64,000 bases of DNA from Nannochloropsis oceanica (Eukaryota; Sar; Eustigmatophyceae; Eustigmatales; Monodopsidaceae). A program made the position numbers and the translations under genes. Position 1 is the first letter of the stretch, and the number at the start of each line of letters is the position of its first letter. The notes under the pieces were generated by a model. That model had not been told where the DNA came from. It saw only the letters and a program-made list of their open reading frames with translations, and searched no databases. The DNA is taken from the NCBI GenBank assembly GCA_004519485.1, contig CP038108.1:434001-498000 (forward strand). Direction: 5' to 3'. Shown in pieces: positions 53,069 through 64,000 of this stretch.

Positions 53069-55966
53069 TCATGTCTTGCTACTGCTCTTTTTCTCGGTCT
53101 TCACAACCTCGGGCGCATCGTTGCGACTGCCGCCACCGTTTCTCCCCCCCTTGACGTCTCGCTCCAAGTCCTCCACGGCCGTGAGGAGCTCGCTCTTGCT
53201 CATCATCGTCCGCGTCCCCAATAGGCGCTGAGCCTTTTCCACCGCCGTCCCCCGTGCATGCTTTGAGTCGTTGTCGTGTCGGTACTTCTTCTTGGGCTTG
53301 GGAACAGCCGAGGAAGGAGCAGCATTGGCAGCTGGCACATCTTTCCTTCGTCGTGGCAGTGCCCGCTCCTGCTCCTCGGAGCTGGCGCCACGACTGATCT
53401 TCCTCTTACGCCCGTAACCGTTGTCTAGAGCAGACCGTCTTAGTGTCTCACTGCCACAGCCGCTTCGCTTAATCGCCTCCAGCACAAAACCCAAATCCCC
53501 ACCACCCTCTTCCTCCTCTCGTCCCTCTTCCTCCTTCTTTTTCTCCGTCTCCTTCTTACCCTGCTTATTTCCCATCAGAAGGTCCAAAAATGACTCACCA
53601 TCCTTGCCTTCCTTTTCGTACGAAGGACTCCTCATCTTCCCTCCCTCCCCCTCTTCCTTGTCTCCTTCCTTCACTTGCCGCTTCCTTTGCCCCTTTCCAG
53701 CCACCACTACCTCCCTCTCCAGCATTTCAAACAAATTGTCCAACACCTGCTTCTTCTTCTTCCCCTCCCTCTGCAGTTCCTCCCACTTCTTCCTATTCCC
53801 TCTGAACAAACTCACCCCTACCACACCCAAAGCCCTTCGGCCGAAATGACAGCCAGCAAGTCTGCTTTCCGCTTGCATCAGTTCCTGAGCGATCGCACGT
53901 TTCCCTTCTAAGCTCAACCCACCAGTAGTGAAGCATTTAGTCAACACATGGTATCCAACAGGATGCAGCGCTAATGACGCAAAATGCCCGCGTAATTTGT
54001 CTGCCAAATGATCCGCCAATTGACTGGTACTGCTGCGGCCGCTGCTGCTGCTACCGCCGCCACTGCCGCTGCCATTCTTACCACAACCATTCTCCTTTCT
54101 CTTCTTGGTGTCCCCAGCCGTAGCTGTTGCCTCTGTCATCGCTGCAGTCGCTGTAGACGAGAGCTCCAAGAGCGGGTCAAGAATCGTACGACTTCCCACA
54201 TTGTCTTTCGCAATCGCGACGAGACTCTCGGAAGGTAATTCTAACACGGCCTGACAAAACACCCATCCAACTCCCATTTCTCCCCCTTCCCGACCCGGGA
54301 ACCGCATGACACACTCAAGCAGCCGTGCCCCCGGCACACTCAAATACAGGCGACCATCATCTCTACCAACGCCGCGTCCTTTCTTCTCCCCTCCCCCTGC
54401 ATCTTCTTGGCCTATTCTCAAAGCCAGCAGTGTCTGCACCGCCCGTACAGCAGCCGTTAAAGTTGTCCCTTCCCCCTTCACCTCCTCTCCCTCTTTCCCA
54501 CCCAATGCAAGCAATAAGGCCTTGACAATCTTTTTCTCCCCCTTTCCCAGCCTTAGACATGCCCCCGCCAAGCGCCACAACACCCCCGACCTTCGTTTTT
54601 CCTTCACCAGCTTACCAAAAGACGGTCCTAGTTCCTCCAAAACCACCTTGATTTGTTTAGCACTTTCTGTCCGTTGCAACCATGTTTGAAGGACAAAATT
54701 CGCCACCTCATCTTCGGCATATTCCATCACCTTCCCCTGCATGCATATCTCAAAAAATTGCACGAGGAACGTGCTTGGATCGGTATGCCAGAGCACGGCT
54801 TCTAGAAAGCGGCTGCTCAGGCTCTCACCGGCCATGGCATAAACGACTTCGGCGCATCGGGAGGGTGTGTGTGTGCACAGGGCTTTTTGAACCACTTTGT
54901 TGAAAAAGAGGCCAGCGGGGGAGAGAGTCAATTCTTGTCGCGCCGCACCTTCCTTTCGAGCCACTGCTTGAAGGAGCAAGCATAGAGCAGGATTGGCATA
55001 GGCATCGCAAAGCGTTTGATGCAAAGTCATGAGCTCTATTCTGCCCAATTCGGCGATCATTTCATCCAAAACGATGGAGAAAGTATCAGGCACTTGAAAC
55101 ATGACTAGGGGGGTCGTGTGGAGATTTACAGCTTCGCCTGTGTTCCCCGCCCTCCGTCCTTCCGCGGCACAATGTTGGAAATCCAAAACAATTGCCGTTT
55201 CGATCGCATGCTGGTGCTTGGCGTTTTTTCCCCTGCGTTCGGCCACGACCGGCATACCCGTCAACAGACAGAAAAGAGCTCGCATGCTGTGAGTCCCACA
55301 GATATCGTAAATCAAGGACAACCACGAATCGTGCAACTCCTCCGCCAATTTACTTGCTGAGCCACATAATGTCACGGGGCTTTTGGGGGTAGTTTCCTCG
55401 CCGTCCACATCAAGCACAGGGGCGTCGGCGTCCTCGTCCTCCCCCTCGTCCTCGTCCTCCCCACGCATCTCTGCCTCAATCATAGGCCCCGCCAATGACA
55501 AGAGCGTCTGCAGCACATGCGAAGAGTATCGATTACTCGCCAAGCTAGCCGCATACCCTAAGCAACCCTCTAAAAGACGTGCGAGCTGCTTGCGCGTACA
55601 CAGACGAGCCAGTTTTTCCAGCAACGGCGCCGCGTGCCTGTCCATGGCCAAGCTGGCCACCTTGAACATCAGTTCGTTGATCAAGTTGCTCACCAGCAAG
55701 GCCCGTTCCTCCGCTTCCTCTTCGTCTTCCTCCGTCGGCTGTTGGATATCGTCTCCATCCACTGTGCCCCTACATCCTCCTCGGCCTTGTTCTTGCTGCT
55801 GCCGCTGGAGCAGGGCCGCCACGCTTCTGTCGATCAAAGGCTCCAATGAGCGCAGGTATGTCAGCGTCTCGCTGTCGGGCCGCCGAGGCCGCGCAGGGCC
55901 GTGAGAGGTCCCATCCGTCGCCATCGCGCCATTGGCCTCGTGGTTGTCAGGCACTTGATCCCGCAT
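53069..55966 (-). CDS. NOP9: NOP9-like Pumilio-repeat nucleolar protein
   Basis: Single exon, 965 residues from the ATG at 55966 (MRDQVPDNHEANGAMATDG); the frame is open further upstream, where an acceptor-like CTTTCCAG near 56022 suggests a leader intron. After an N-terminal segment (YLRSLEPLIDRSVAALLQRQ) come degenerate PUF-type repeats: ELMFKVASLAMDRHAAPLLEKLAR, YAASLASNRYSSHVLQTLL, CGTHSMRALFCLLTG, NKVVQKALC, ANFVLQTWLQR, GSRTILDPLLEL, and LHPVGYHVLTKCF. This order and spacing fit NOP9/PUM-like nucleolar proteins rather than cytoplasmic Pumilio. The C-terminus is Lys/Glu-rich with several basic clusters suited to nuclear and nucleolar import. Known family role: 18S rRNA precursor processing. 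It is head to head with UTP25, another small-subunit assembly factor. Confidence 0.88.
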   Translation of the reverse strand: MRDQVPDNHEANGAMATDGTSHGPARPRRPDSETLTYLRSLEPLIDRSVAALLQRQQQEQGRGGCRGTVDGDDIQQPTEEDEEEAEERALLVSNLINELMFKVASLAMDRHAAPLLEKLARLCTRKQLARLLEGCLGYAASLASNRYSSHVLQTLLSLAGPMIEAEMRGEDEDEGEDEDADAPVLDVDGEETTPKSPVTLCGSASKLAEELHDSWLSLIYDICGTHSMRALFCLLTGMPVVAERRGKNAKHQHAIETAIVLDFQHCAAEGRRAGNTGEAVNLHTTPLVMFQVPDTFSIVLDEMIAELGRIELMTLHQTLCDAYANPALCLLLQAVARKEGAARQELTLSPAGLFFNKVVQKALCTHTPSRCAEVVYAMAGESLSSRFLEAVLWHTDPSTFLVQFFEICMQGKVMEYAEDEVANFVLQTWLQRTESAKQIKVVLEELGPSFGKLVKEKRRSGVLWRLAGACLRLGKGEKKIVKALLLALGGKEGEEVKGEGTTLTAAVRAVQTLLALRIGQEDAGGGEKKGRGVGRDDGRLYLSVPGARLLECVMRFPGREGGEMGVGWVFCQAVLELPSESLVAIAKDNVGSRTILDPLLELSSTATAAMTEATATAGDTKKRKENGCGKNGSGSGGGSSSSGRSSTSQLADHLADKLRGHFASLALHPVGYHVLTKCFTTGGLSLEGKRAIAQELMQAESRLAGCHFGRRALGVVGVSLFRGNRKKWEELQREGKKKKQVLDNLFEMLEREVVVAGKGQRKRQVKEGDKEEGEGGKMRSPSYEKEGKDGESFLDLLMGNKQGKKETEKKKEEEGREEEEGGGDLGFVLEAIKRSGCGSETLRRSALDNGYGRKRKISRGASSEEQERALPRRRKDVPAANAAPSSAVPKPKKKYRHDNDSKHARGTAVEKAQRLLGTRTMMSKSELLTAVEDLERDVKGGRNGGGSRNDAPEVVKTEKKSSSKT

Positions 55967-56354
55967 GGGATGGAGATGGGGGAGGTCGGTGGGGGTAAAT
56001 TGCCAAGGATACAATACTTTCCTGGAAAGCAAGGGCAAAAGACGAGGCCTGTGGGGTGCGTGTGGGCGTGCGTAAGGGCCAAGGACAAATATAAGCAGAA
56101 ATATGATATCAAAGTGATACATGCCGTGTCGCGTTTGTAACAGGGGGCTTAATTAAGCATGGAGTGGCTGTGTTGTGAGTGGACGCGAGAGGTGGAAAAG
56201 GTCAATGGGCCAGGAAAAAAATCCTCCTGCTTACTTACTTATTTACGCTACGTATTCTCACACCATACACCACACACAACAATCCTGCACAGACATCCCA
56301 GCTATTGGGCAAGGTCTTTAAGCCAGGGACAGTGGCCCAGGACCCCATCCCTTC

Positions 56355-56389
<35 letters not shown>

Positions 56390-56413
56390 CCACCACCACC
56401 ACCATCGTAGCAA
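55967..56413. promoter_or_regulatory. Divergent region between NOP9 and UTP25
   Basis: The 447 bases between start codons must drive both ribosome-assembly genes. It includes the trinucleotide repeat just before the UTP25 ATG. Confidence 0.55.
56356..56405 (+). repeat. (AGC)n(ACC)n trinucleotide repeat in the probable UTP25 leader
   Basis: About eleven AGC units followed by about five ACC units, ending within ten bases of the UTP25 start codon. It would form part of the 5' untranslated region. Confidence 0.85.
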
Positions 56414-58207
56414 ATGGGCAAAATGCGCGGTGGGGGAGGCAAAGGCGGCGGCAAGAAGGGAGGCAAGAAAGGCGGAGGTAAGAGAGGCAAAAAGAGTGTT
56501 CGCAAGGACAAGGACTGGACGCATGAGGGGGCTGGCTCCGGAGCCATTGCAGATGAGGCCGCTTCAAACCCTGCCCGGCATCACCAGCCGCTCGACGACG
56601 ACCATAGTGGTAGGCAAATGGTTCCACCCTCCTCCGGTCCCCGCAAGCGCCGCTTAACCCAAGCGGTGCAAGATCAAATGCGGCGTGGGAAGCTCAAGGC
56701 CATATATCGGTCCAAGGAACGGGCGGTTGGTCGAAAATTTGAGGCGGCGCGCCTGGCAGCGGAGAGTGCATTTGCGCGCCCTCCATTAGGTAAGCTTCGT
56801 CGGCACCGGCATAGAAAGCGCCAGTCGACGGATAAGGACGATCGAACCCAGCAACCTGGCAGCAATCGTGATGGAGGCAGAAGTAAAGATCGTTATTTGT
56901 GGATTCATGATGGCAAGCGTGGGATGGAGGACGAGAAGGAGGAGGAGGAGGAGGAGCAGATGATGTTGCTGGATGGAATAGAAGGAAATGGAGAAGAAGG
57001 AAATGGGGGAAAAGGAGGGGCTTACGCGGCATTGGTGGCGGGATTGGCACGAGCGAATGCAAGCAAAAGATATGAGGCATTGTTGGAGCAGCGGAGGCGA
57101 GAGCAGGAGGGGATGACTGAGAGTGAGGAGGAAGAGGAGGAAGAGGAAGAAGACGAAGAAGACGATGAAGGAGGAGAAGAAGAAGAAGAAAAGGAGGAGG
57201 AGGAGGAGGAAGAAGAAGAGGAAGAAGAGGACGAGGAGGATAGTGAGGAAGAAAGGGAGGCGATGAAGGAAGGTGAGGAAGAAGAAGAAGAAGAAGATGA
57301 AGGAGAAGATGATGACGAAGACGATGCTAAGAAGGAGGAGGACGTCAACGGCGATCTTGACCTAGAGGAGGAGGTAGAGAAGAAGGAGGAGGAGGAAAAG
57401 GAGGTAAAGGAGCAAGGGAAGGCAGCAGGATACAACAGAGGGGAGGGTGAAGAAGGGGAGGAAGATGATAACATGGCCGACCCTTTTATCCGAAACTGGA
57501 ACCGTGGGCCCTTGGCAGTGGAGGAGGGAGAGGGGGAGGACAAGAGAGGGGGGGATGTAAGGACTCTGGTCATGTGGAAGGGAGGAGACTTGGGAGAGGA
57601 GGAGGGGGAGGACGCATTGGTTGTACAGGCAATGGATGGGATCTCTACTTCCTCTTCAGAGTCCTCGTCCTTGTCCTTGACCGTGCCTGTGGACCCCGCA
57701 ACGTGCCCCGCGCCGTTGCTGAGGAAACTGCTGAAGGAGAATTGGTTGCCGTGCAAGAAGCAGCAGCAGCAGCAGCTGCGGCAGCAGCAGTGGCGGCGGC
57801 AGCAGCGGCGGCGCAAGAATAAAGAGTACTTTGACGAGGGTATGGAGGAGGATGGGATTGAAGGAAATGTGGATTTGTTCACGCCACTGCAGTCCCGTCT
57901 GTTTCCCTTGCTTTCCTCGTACTGCGATGTGGTCTTTGCGGGGATGACATCGGAGAATGCTATGGCCGTTGAACAGGTAACGGCACTCCATCTTTTAAAT
58001 CACACGTTAAAAGCCCGAGCGAGAGTGTTAAGGCATAATCTCCGTAGACGAAAGGAGGCGAAGGCTGCCAGGATCGCGAAAGTCACCGCAGCGGTAGAGA
58101 AGGAGTTGAAAAAGGAGATGAAAATGGGTAAGGAGGAGGAGAATGTATGGGAAGAGGAAGAGGAGGAAGGAGGGGAGGGTACGAAGAGTAAGAAACAAGG
58201 TAAAGCA

Positions 58208-58239
<32 letters not shown>

Positions 58240-59868
58240 GGCGGCGGCGGCGGCGGCGGCGATGGAGAGTGAGCATGAGCAGCAGGATCGCGACCAGGGA
58301 TACACGAGGGGGAGGGTATTGATTTTGTTGCCGATGCGAAGCATGGCATTGCGAGTGATCAAAACCATGTTATTATTGCTGGGGCCCAAAACCAGCGTGA
58401 GTGGTCTGGGGAGGTTGGAAAACGATTTTGGGGGGGGAGAAGAGGAGGAGGAGGAAGGTGAGGAGGACGGAGGGAGGGAGGAAAGAGAAGGGGAAGGAAG
58501 AAAGAAGGGAGGGAAGGGAAGGCCGCGAAAACCGGAGGACTGGGTTGAATTATTTGGGGGAAATTGTGATGATGACTTCAAGGTAGGGATGGCTTTGACC
58601 CCAGGGGCGGGGAAGGGGAGGGCGGGAGGGAAAGGGGTGAGTGTAAAGTTGTTCAGTGAGTTTTATCAGAGCGACATTATAATTGCCTCCGCATTGGGGT
58701 TAAGGCTGGCTATTGAGGCGGAGGAGGAAGGGAGGGAGGGAGGGAAGACGGCAGGAGGAGGAGGAGGGGGAGGAGGAGGAGCGGATTTTTTGAGTTCAAT
58801 TGAGGTGGTATGTGTTGTGGGGGGGGACGTGATGCTGATGCAGAACTGGGACCATGTAACTGAGGTCTTGAGGAGGGTTAATGAAACGCCCAAGAGGGAT
58901 CACAACACGGATTTCTCGAGGGTGAGGCCCTGGGTGTTGGAGGGGGAGGGGAGAAGGTTCAGGCAGACCGTGGTATTGACACGGTATCTAGATCCTGTGT
59001 TAACGGCTACGTTCAAGAGGAAGAGCAGCAGTGAGAGCAGTGGCAACAGTAGTAGCAGTGGAGGGAATGGGAACTACCGTGGAGCGTTGCGAATAAAGAG
59101 GGTGGTGGACAAGGGGGCCTCCGTCTGTCAGGTGGCATTGCAGGTGAAGCAGGTCTTTCAAAAAGTGCCCTGTGCCCAGCCGCGGATGCAGGGAGACGTT
59201 CGATTCGAGTATATGGTGAAGAGGGTGTTGCCGGAGGTAAAGAGGCTTCAGCAGGGACGGACGTTGGTGTTTGTCCCCAGCTACTACGACTTCGTGCGGT
59301 TGAGGTAGGGAAGGAAGGAGGGAGGGAGGAAGGGAGGAAGGGAGGAAGGGAGGGAAAGGTGTGTATTGTAATGCTTTGTTTTTCGTTTTCTTGTGAGGCA
59401 CTTCAATTTACGCTTCAAGTCCTCCCGTGAATCCTTCTTTCCGTTTTCCCACCCTTCCTCCTTCTCAGGAATTACGCCGTCAAGGAGGACCTTTCCCATG
59501 TCTGCATCAGCGAATACGAGCGCGTTTCGGAAACGAGCCGTGGCCGGGCTCGTTTTTTCCATGGCCAACGTGACTTAATGTTTTACACGGGCCGCGCGCA
59601 CTATTTCAAGCGATACATGATGAGGGGCGCCAGTCACCTCATTTTTTATTCCTTGCCCGAAAATGCAAATTTTTATCCCGAGTTGGTGAACTTGTTGGAG
59701 GAGGGAGGGGGTGAAGGAGAGAGGGAGGGAGGGTGGGGGGTAGGGGGGATGACGTCAGTGTTCGCGATGTTCACGCGCTTTGAGGCATTGGCCCTGGAAA
59801 GAATTGTGGGGACGACACGGGCGAAGCATATGCTGGGGTCGGAGAAAGCGACGTTTTTGTTTTGTTAG
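56414..59868 (+). CDS. UTP25: UTP25 / digestive-organ-expansion-factor homologue, SSU processome
   Basis: Two exons, 56414-59304 and 59469-59868 (intron 59305-59468, GTAGGG...CTCAG), give 1096 residues. The N-terminus is Gly/Lys-rich, followed by a long Glu/Asp tract (about 57120-57310), both usual in nucleolar factors. The UTP25 core is clear: LFTPLQSRLFPLLSSYCDV, RGRVLILLPMRSMALRVI, FGGNCDDDFKVGMALTPGAG, KLFSEFYQSDIIIASALGLR, FLSSIEVVCVVGGDVMLMQN, HNTDFSRVRPW, FVPSYYDFVRLRNYAVKED, and exon 2 ISEYERVSETSRGRARFFHG and FYTGRAHYFKRY. The fold is DEAD-like but without the usual ATP motifs, as known for this family. An 18-residue Ala run and two Glu/Gly-rich inserts interrupt the core. Role: 18S rRNA maturation in the nucleolus. 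Confidence 0.95.
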
Positions 59869-60871
59869 GGGCGAATGAGGGAAAGAGGGAGGGAGCGAGG
59901 GAGCGAGGGGGAAGCACAAATAGCTCAAGATAAGTGAGAAAGTACAGATTAGGCCGGAAGAGACCTTGATAAAGAAAACAAGCCGAAAATGCGCTATTTT
60001 CTACATCTTTATATGTTTTTTCCAATGACTTGCATGGAGAGCCTTTTTTTTTCCTTGCAAGATGGTCGTCTTATCCCTCTTCTTTCTTCCCTCCCTCACT
60101 CCTTCCCTCCCTCCCTCCCTCCCTTCTTCTCCTCATGCTATGAGAGACGACCCTACATATCCGTTCCTCCCCACAATAATATAATCCATAATCTTTGTAA
60201 CAATATCTACAAGCCGTTTCGTGTCTCCAACTCCGCGGGGCTTCTTGTGTTACATAATAGGTAGAGCATCGAGCCCAGGCACATAGGCTACTGTGCGTGT
60301 TGCTCAACGCTTTAATATGAGGGACTCTATATATTGAGATAAAAATTCGGTACCGTAAAGATTGGGACAAAAAATAATTTATTCGGGCAACCAATGGGTC
60401 TAAAACCGCGGCTTGAATCTCCACCAGCGAGAAAACCAAGGCCCGGGTACGAAGGACCGAGCCGGTGTACGACAAGTAGGGCATATGGATGAGTTCCCCG
60501 GCCCCCCTCGAACAGCTGATAATATCGTTTGTGTGTATATATCATAATCAAAGCACGCCGCATTCGATGATAACAACAATTATTTCGTGCACACGCACAC
60601 GCACACACCCCCCATGCCCAAAACCCCGGACATAATGTTTCCTCTGCCTTTCTATTTCCCCACGTCGAACAAATTTAAATTCCTCAAAAACTCAAATTCT
60701 TCGTCATTTCAAAATTCTAAAGGAGCGTATTCCTACCCCTCTTCCACGACGATGCCGCCGACAACGATGATGTCGGTCCCTCCCCCTCCTTCCCTCCTTC
60801 CCGGCCTCTTCCTCCCCCAAAAGTACCAAGTTCGACTCGACTTGTATATCTCCCCGCCGCCACAACTGCTA
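59869..60871. other. Convergent 3' intergenic region, UTP25 / kinase
   Basis: About 1 kb. It contains GGGA/GCGA-type short repeats near 59878-59912, a CCCT tetranucleotide run near 60098-60125, and an ACAC/GCAC run near 60590-60607. No gene or tRNA recognised. Confidence 0.45.
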
Positions 60872-63787
60872 TTACTGCTGCTGCTGCTGGTATAAGTGGT
60901 AGTGTAGTTTTTGTGGCTCCTGTGGCGGCGATGGGAGGTCCTCACTTGTCGGGAGATTTGATGATTGTTGCTGCCATCGCTGCTGCCATCGCTGCTGCTG
61001 CTGCTGCATGAGGCGGAGGGCGCGTTGATGTTGGTAGTAAGCATCGAGTCCCCTTATACCGGGTGGCACAAGGGGAGGACGAGGAGAAGGAGGAGGAGGA
61101 GGGGAGGGGGAAGAAGAGTAAGAGGAGTAAGCGGAGGAGGTGGAGGAGATGGAGGTGAGGGTGGTGGTGGTGGAGGACGAGGAGGAGCAGGAGGAGATAT
61201 CTTTGCCTTTATTTACCAAATGGGCCGGGGGGAGAGGAGACTGGGAGAATGAGGAAGCGGTGGAGGAAGAGGAGGAGGTGGAGGGTGGGGTGACTGTGGT
61301 GGAGGTGCAGGAGTAGTAGCCCCCACCAATCGTGGTATAAGAAGGCGCAACGCTGCTGCTGCTGCTGGTGTTGGTGGTGCTGCTGTTGGTTTTGTGATCT
61401 TTATTTCTGCTGCGGCTGCTGCTGCTGTCGGTGTTACTGCTGCTGTTACGACCCTTACTGCTGTTGTTAATGTTGTTGATGTTGTGAGTATTGTTGTTGC
61501 TGCTGCTACTGTTGTGACCCTTGCTGTTCTTGATCGTGGTGGTAGTGGTGGTTGGAAGGCCGCTGCAGGCGATATAATTGTTATTCTTTTTTTTGTTGTT
61601 GTTGTTTTTGTTGTTGTTGCTGCTGCGACTACTGCTGCTGCTGCTGTTGCTACTACTACTGTTGCTATTTCTGATGCTGCTAGTGCTGATGGTGGAAATA
61701 AGAGACGGTCGGTTGGGAGGAAAGAGATGGCGACTGGCTTCTGGGACCGACGAAACAGCCACAGGCGGAAGGATAGAGGCGGGAAAGGAGGACGGGGTAG
61801 GGTGGGCGGAAAGAGTGGACGAGGAGGTGGTGGTGGCACCGATGATGGGGTAGGAGGAAGAGGAGGAGGAGGATGAGGTGGTGGTGGTGGTGGAGGAAGA
61901 GGACGAGGGGAGAAAGGCTGTGCAGGCGGGAGTACCGGTGAAGGGGCGATCCAGGCTGTCCAGGCTGGAAGAAAAGGAGGAATCAGAGAAGGAGGCGGAA
62001 GAGGAGGAGGTAGATGAGGAGGAGGGGGAGGAGGAGGAAGAGGAGGAGGAGGAAACAGAACCTGACCCTGAAGAGGAGGAAAGTTTTTTTTTCCCAGAGA
62101 GAGATTCCCCCATTCGGAGGACGCAAAGGCGATTGGCTAGAATTACGGCTCCGGCCACTGATCTGAAGTGAAATTTCCGCTGCTTGATGTGGGCTTTGAG
62201 TTGTTCCTGGGTCATGGAGAGCTGGCGATGTTGGAGGAGGGAGGGAGGGAGAGCGAACCATTTGTGTTCCAGGCAGGCGCGGGCAGTGAGGCGGCGTTGG
62301 GGGTGGACCACGAGCATGTGTTTGATGAGGTCTTTAGCCTCGTCTGAGACGTGCCAAAAGACAGGATGACGCATGGAGTAGTAGCCCTGAGGGAGGGAGG
62401 GAGGAAGAGAAGGTTATTACAGGGATCAAAAAATGAGTATAGAACCAACAACAGCAAAAGGCTCCTAAGATCCTTCCCCCCCTTCTTCCCTCCTTCTCTG
62501 CCTTCCTACCTTCTTGATCTTAGCCAGCATCAGGGGCATACTTTGGTCTTCAAAAGGTTGAAAGCCTGCGAGGAGACAAAAGAGGATGACACCTGCAGCC
62601 CAGACGTCTACTTTCTCATCGTAGGGTTCCTGCAGAGGGAGTGAGTGAAGGAGGGAGGAGAAGAGGGAGAGTCGATATGAAGCCAGTGGAAAATCACGCG
62701 ATAATATCCATCACAGAGATACATGATAAATGAATGAACGAATGAACGTCTGAATGAATGAATGAATGACAAATAAATAAATGTATCATGATAATATATT
62801 TAAGCCTCAAAGTCCTTGAGTCACTCACCTGCTTCACTATTTCAGGCGCCATATACCCAGGCGACCCACACACAGTCCTCAATGATTCCAAGCCTAGAAT
62901 TTGGTGAGACATACCAAAATCACAGAGCTTAACGTGGGTAGCATCTTCAGTGGTAGAGAGGAGGATATTCTCCGGCTGGTGTGTTCGAAGATGGCGAGGA
63001 AAAGAGAGAGGAGAGGTGAGTCATCGATTAAATTGAAACTTCGACGTGTCAACCAAAAATCATCAAGGGAAAGATGTGGAAAATGACGGAAGTACCTTTA
63101 GATCTCGATGGACGATGCCCCTACCATGAGCATACGAGACAGCTTCCATTATGGCCCGCATCACCTGCCGGGCATCCTCCTCGCTATACCGCACACGTGC
63201 CACGATAGCGTCAAATAGCTCCCCACCGGCACACAATTCTTGGACAATATAAATCCGTCGGTCATTTCGAAACACATGAAGTAAACGGACAATATATGGG
63301 TGGTCCAGCGATTTTAAGATGCTGATTTCCCCCTCGATTAACAGCCGGTCTTCCTCCTTCATGTCCTTCAGATCAATGACCTTGACCGCACAACATTCCT
63401 TGCTACCCTGCCGCCGGCGGCATTTATAGACCATAGCATATGCTCCATTTCCCAGCTTCTCCTCCAACTTATATACGTCATGGAACCCTACCGTGGGCTG
63501 CAGCTTTTTATGCTCGACGTCCTCCTTCCCTTCTTCCTCGACTTCACCCTCCAGCTGGTTGCCTTTGCGTTTAGCAGCCTTGGGGCGGAGAGAGGAAAAG
63601 AACTTGAATCTTGGTGCAAACGCCTTTGCCTTTTTACGGACAAGATATTAAGGGGGGCAAGGGGGTGGTGAGAATGAGGGGAGATGGAGATTCAGTCAGA
63701 GGCAGCGGCCTTATAGCTTGCGGGATTTATTTGGACAGCTTAGGGGAAAGGAGACTTGGACAAGAGACTCACCTGAGCGATACCCAT
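60872..63787 (-). CDS. CAMK-group Ser/Thr protein kinase with long Ser/Asn-rich tail
   Basis: Five exons are deduced: 63773-63787 (MGIAQ), 63096-63629, 62829-62975, 62510-62629 and 60872-62386, with introns of 143, 120, 199 and 123 bases; all junctions are in phase and give 776 residues. Kinase features: LGNGAYAMVYKCRRR, Lys in CCAVKVIDL, VHRDLK joined to PENILL across a splice, KLCDFGMSHQ, activation loop LRTVCGSPGYMAPEIVKQ, DVWAAGVILFCLLAGFQPF, RRLTARACLEHKWF. The activation loop and the GYYSMRHPVFWHVSDEAKDLI segment fit CaMK-like or CAMK-like kinases; there are no EF hands, so it is not a CDPK. About 430 residues after the domain are almost wholly Ser, Thr, Asn, Pro and Gln runs of unknown role. 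Substrate unknown. Confidence 0.9.
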
Positions 63788-64000
63788 ATTGATGATGTGC
63801 TTGGCCTGGCGCTAGGGCAAAATTGAATGTCTTTGATTGGTTTAAAGCAGCAAACAGAGCATAAGCAAGAAAGCAAAGCGGGAGAGGCGACTTCGATTCC
63901 CCCTCGTCCGCAGAAATACGTGCCCTCCTCTGCATTCAAGTGAGAAGATAGAGCCGTCAGAAAGCAGATGAGTGGACACATACATGCACAGGGAATGGAG
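63788..64000. promoter_or_regulatory. Upstream region of the kinase gene at the window edge
   Basis: Likely 5' leader and promoter of the CAMK-group kinase; it is cut by the window end. Nothing specific recognised. Confidence 0.4.

Noticed and set aside
57022-57882. Poly-Ser antisense frame in UTP25
   Set aside because: Simple complement of the GAG/GAA-coded acidic tract.
60220-60440. tRNA-like fragments (AGATTCAAGCC on the minus strand, GGTAGAGC on the plus)
   Set aside because: I could not pair acceptor, D and anticodon arms around them.

Overview
The window looks like nuclear DNA of a photosynthetic stramenopile, most likely a eustigmatophyte alga of the Nannochloropsis/Microchloropsis type. 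The grounds are large single-exon genes with few short introns (about 100-370 bp, GT...AG, often GTACGT, GTAAGG or GTGAGT donors), tight spacing, heavy CAG/CTG and GGGA/GGAA repeats inside coding sequence, a fused IPP isomerase-squalene synthase of the kind known from diatoms and haptophytes, and an animal-type fully reducing type I polyketide synthase. The genus is inference; no rRNA or plastid marker is present. I recognise no transposon, virus copy, tRNA or CRISPR array.

Layout: 0.1-4.1 kb (-) J-like/ankyrin/CCCH protein; 4.7-7.6 kb (+) ClpB disaggregase with a signal peptide and a C-terminal DDEL; 8.1-10.2 kb (-) GH27 alpha-galactosidase with an inserted ricin-like lectin region; 10.8-12.4 kb (+) proteasome subunit RPN10; 13.4-14.7 kb (+) unrecognised helical protein; 15.3-19.2 kb (-) three-repeat MYB factor; 20.1-23.0 kb (-) prolyl oligopeptidase; 23.3-24.6 kb (+) COQ7; 25.0-26.1 kb (-) RFC3, whose 5' end is repeated in inverted orientation at 26.45 kb; 27.1-28.6 kb (-) PSTAIRE-type CDK; 29.3-31.9 kb (+) IDI-SQS fusion; 32.4-34.6 kb (+) VPS9-domain protein; 35.2-44.1 kb (-) type I PKS; 45.1-51.3 kb (+) ABCA full transporter; 53.1-56.0 kb (-) NOP9; 56.4-59.9 kb (+) UTP25; 60.9-63.8 kb (-) CAMK-group kinase.

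Six pairs of neighbours are head to head with only 0.36-0.92 kb between start codons. Three of them make functional sense: J-like protein/ClpB (chaperones), PKS/ABCA (lipid-like product and a lipid-type transporter), and NOP9/UTP25 (both small-subunit ribosome assembly).

The most interesting candidate is the ClpB: a signal peptide running almost straight into the Clp N domain, plus a C-terminal DDEL, predicts an Hsp100 disaggregase resident in the ER lumen, a compartment generally thought to lack one. Next come the PKS/ABCA locus, the J-like/ankyrin/CCCH fusion, and the inverted duplication at RFC3. Exon structures were deduced by eye from splice consensus, reading frame and family conservation; there is no transcript evidence here.
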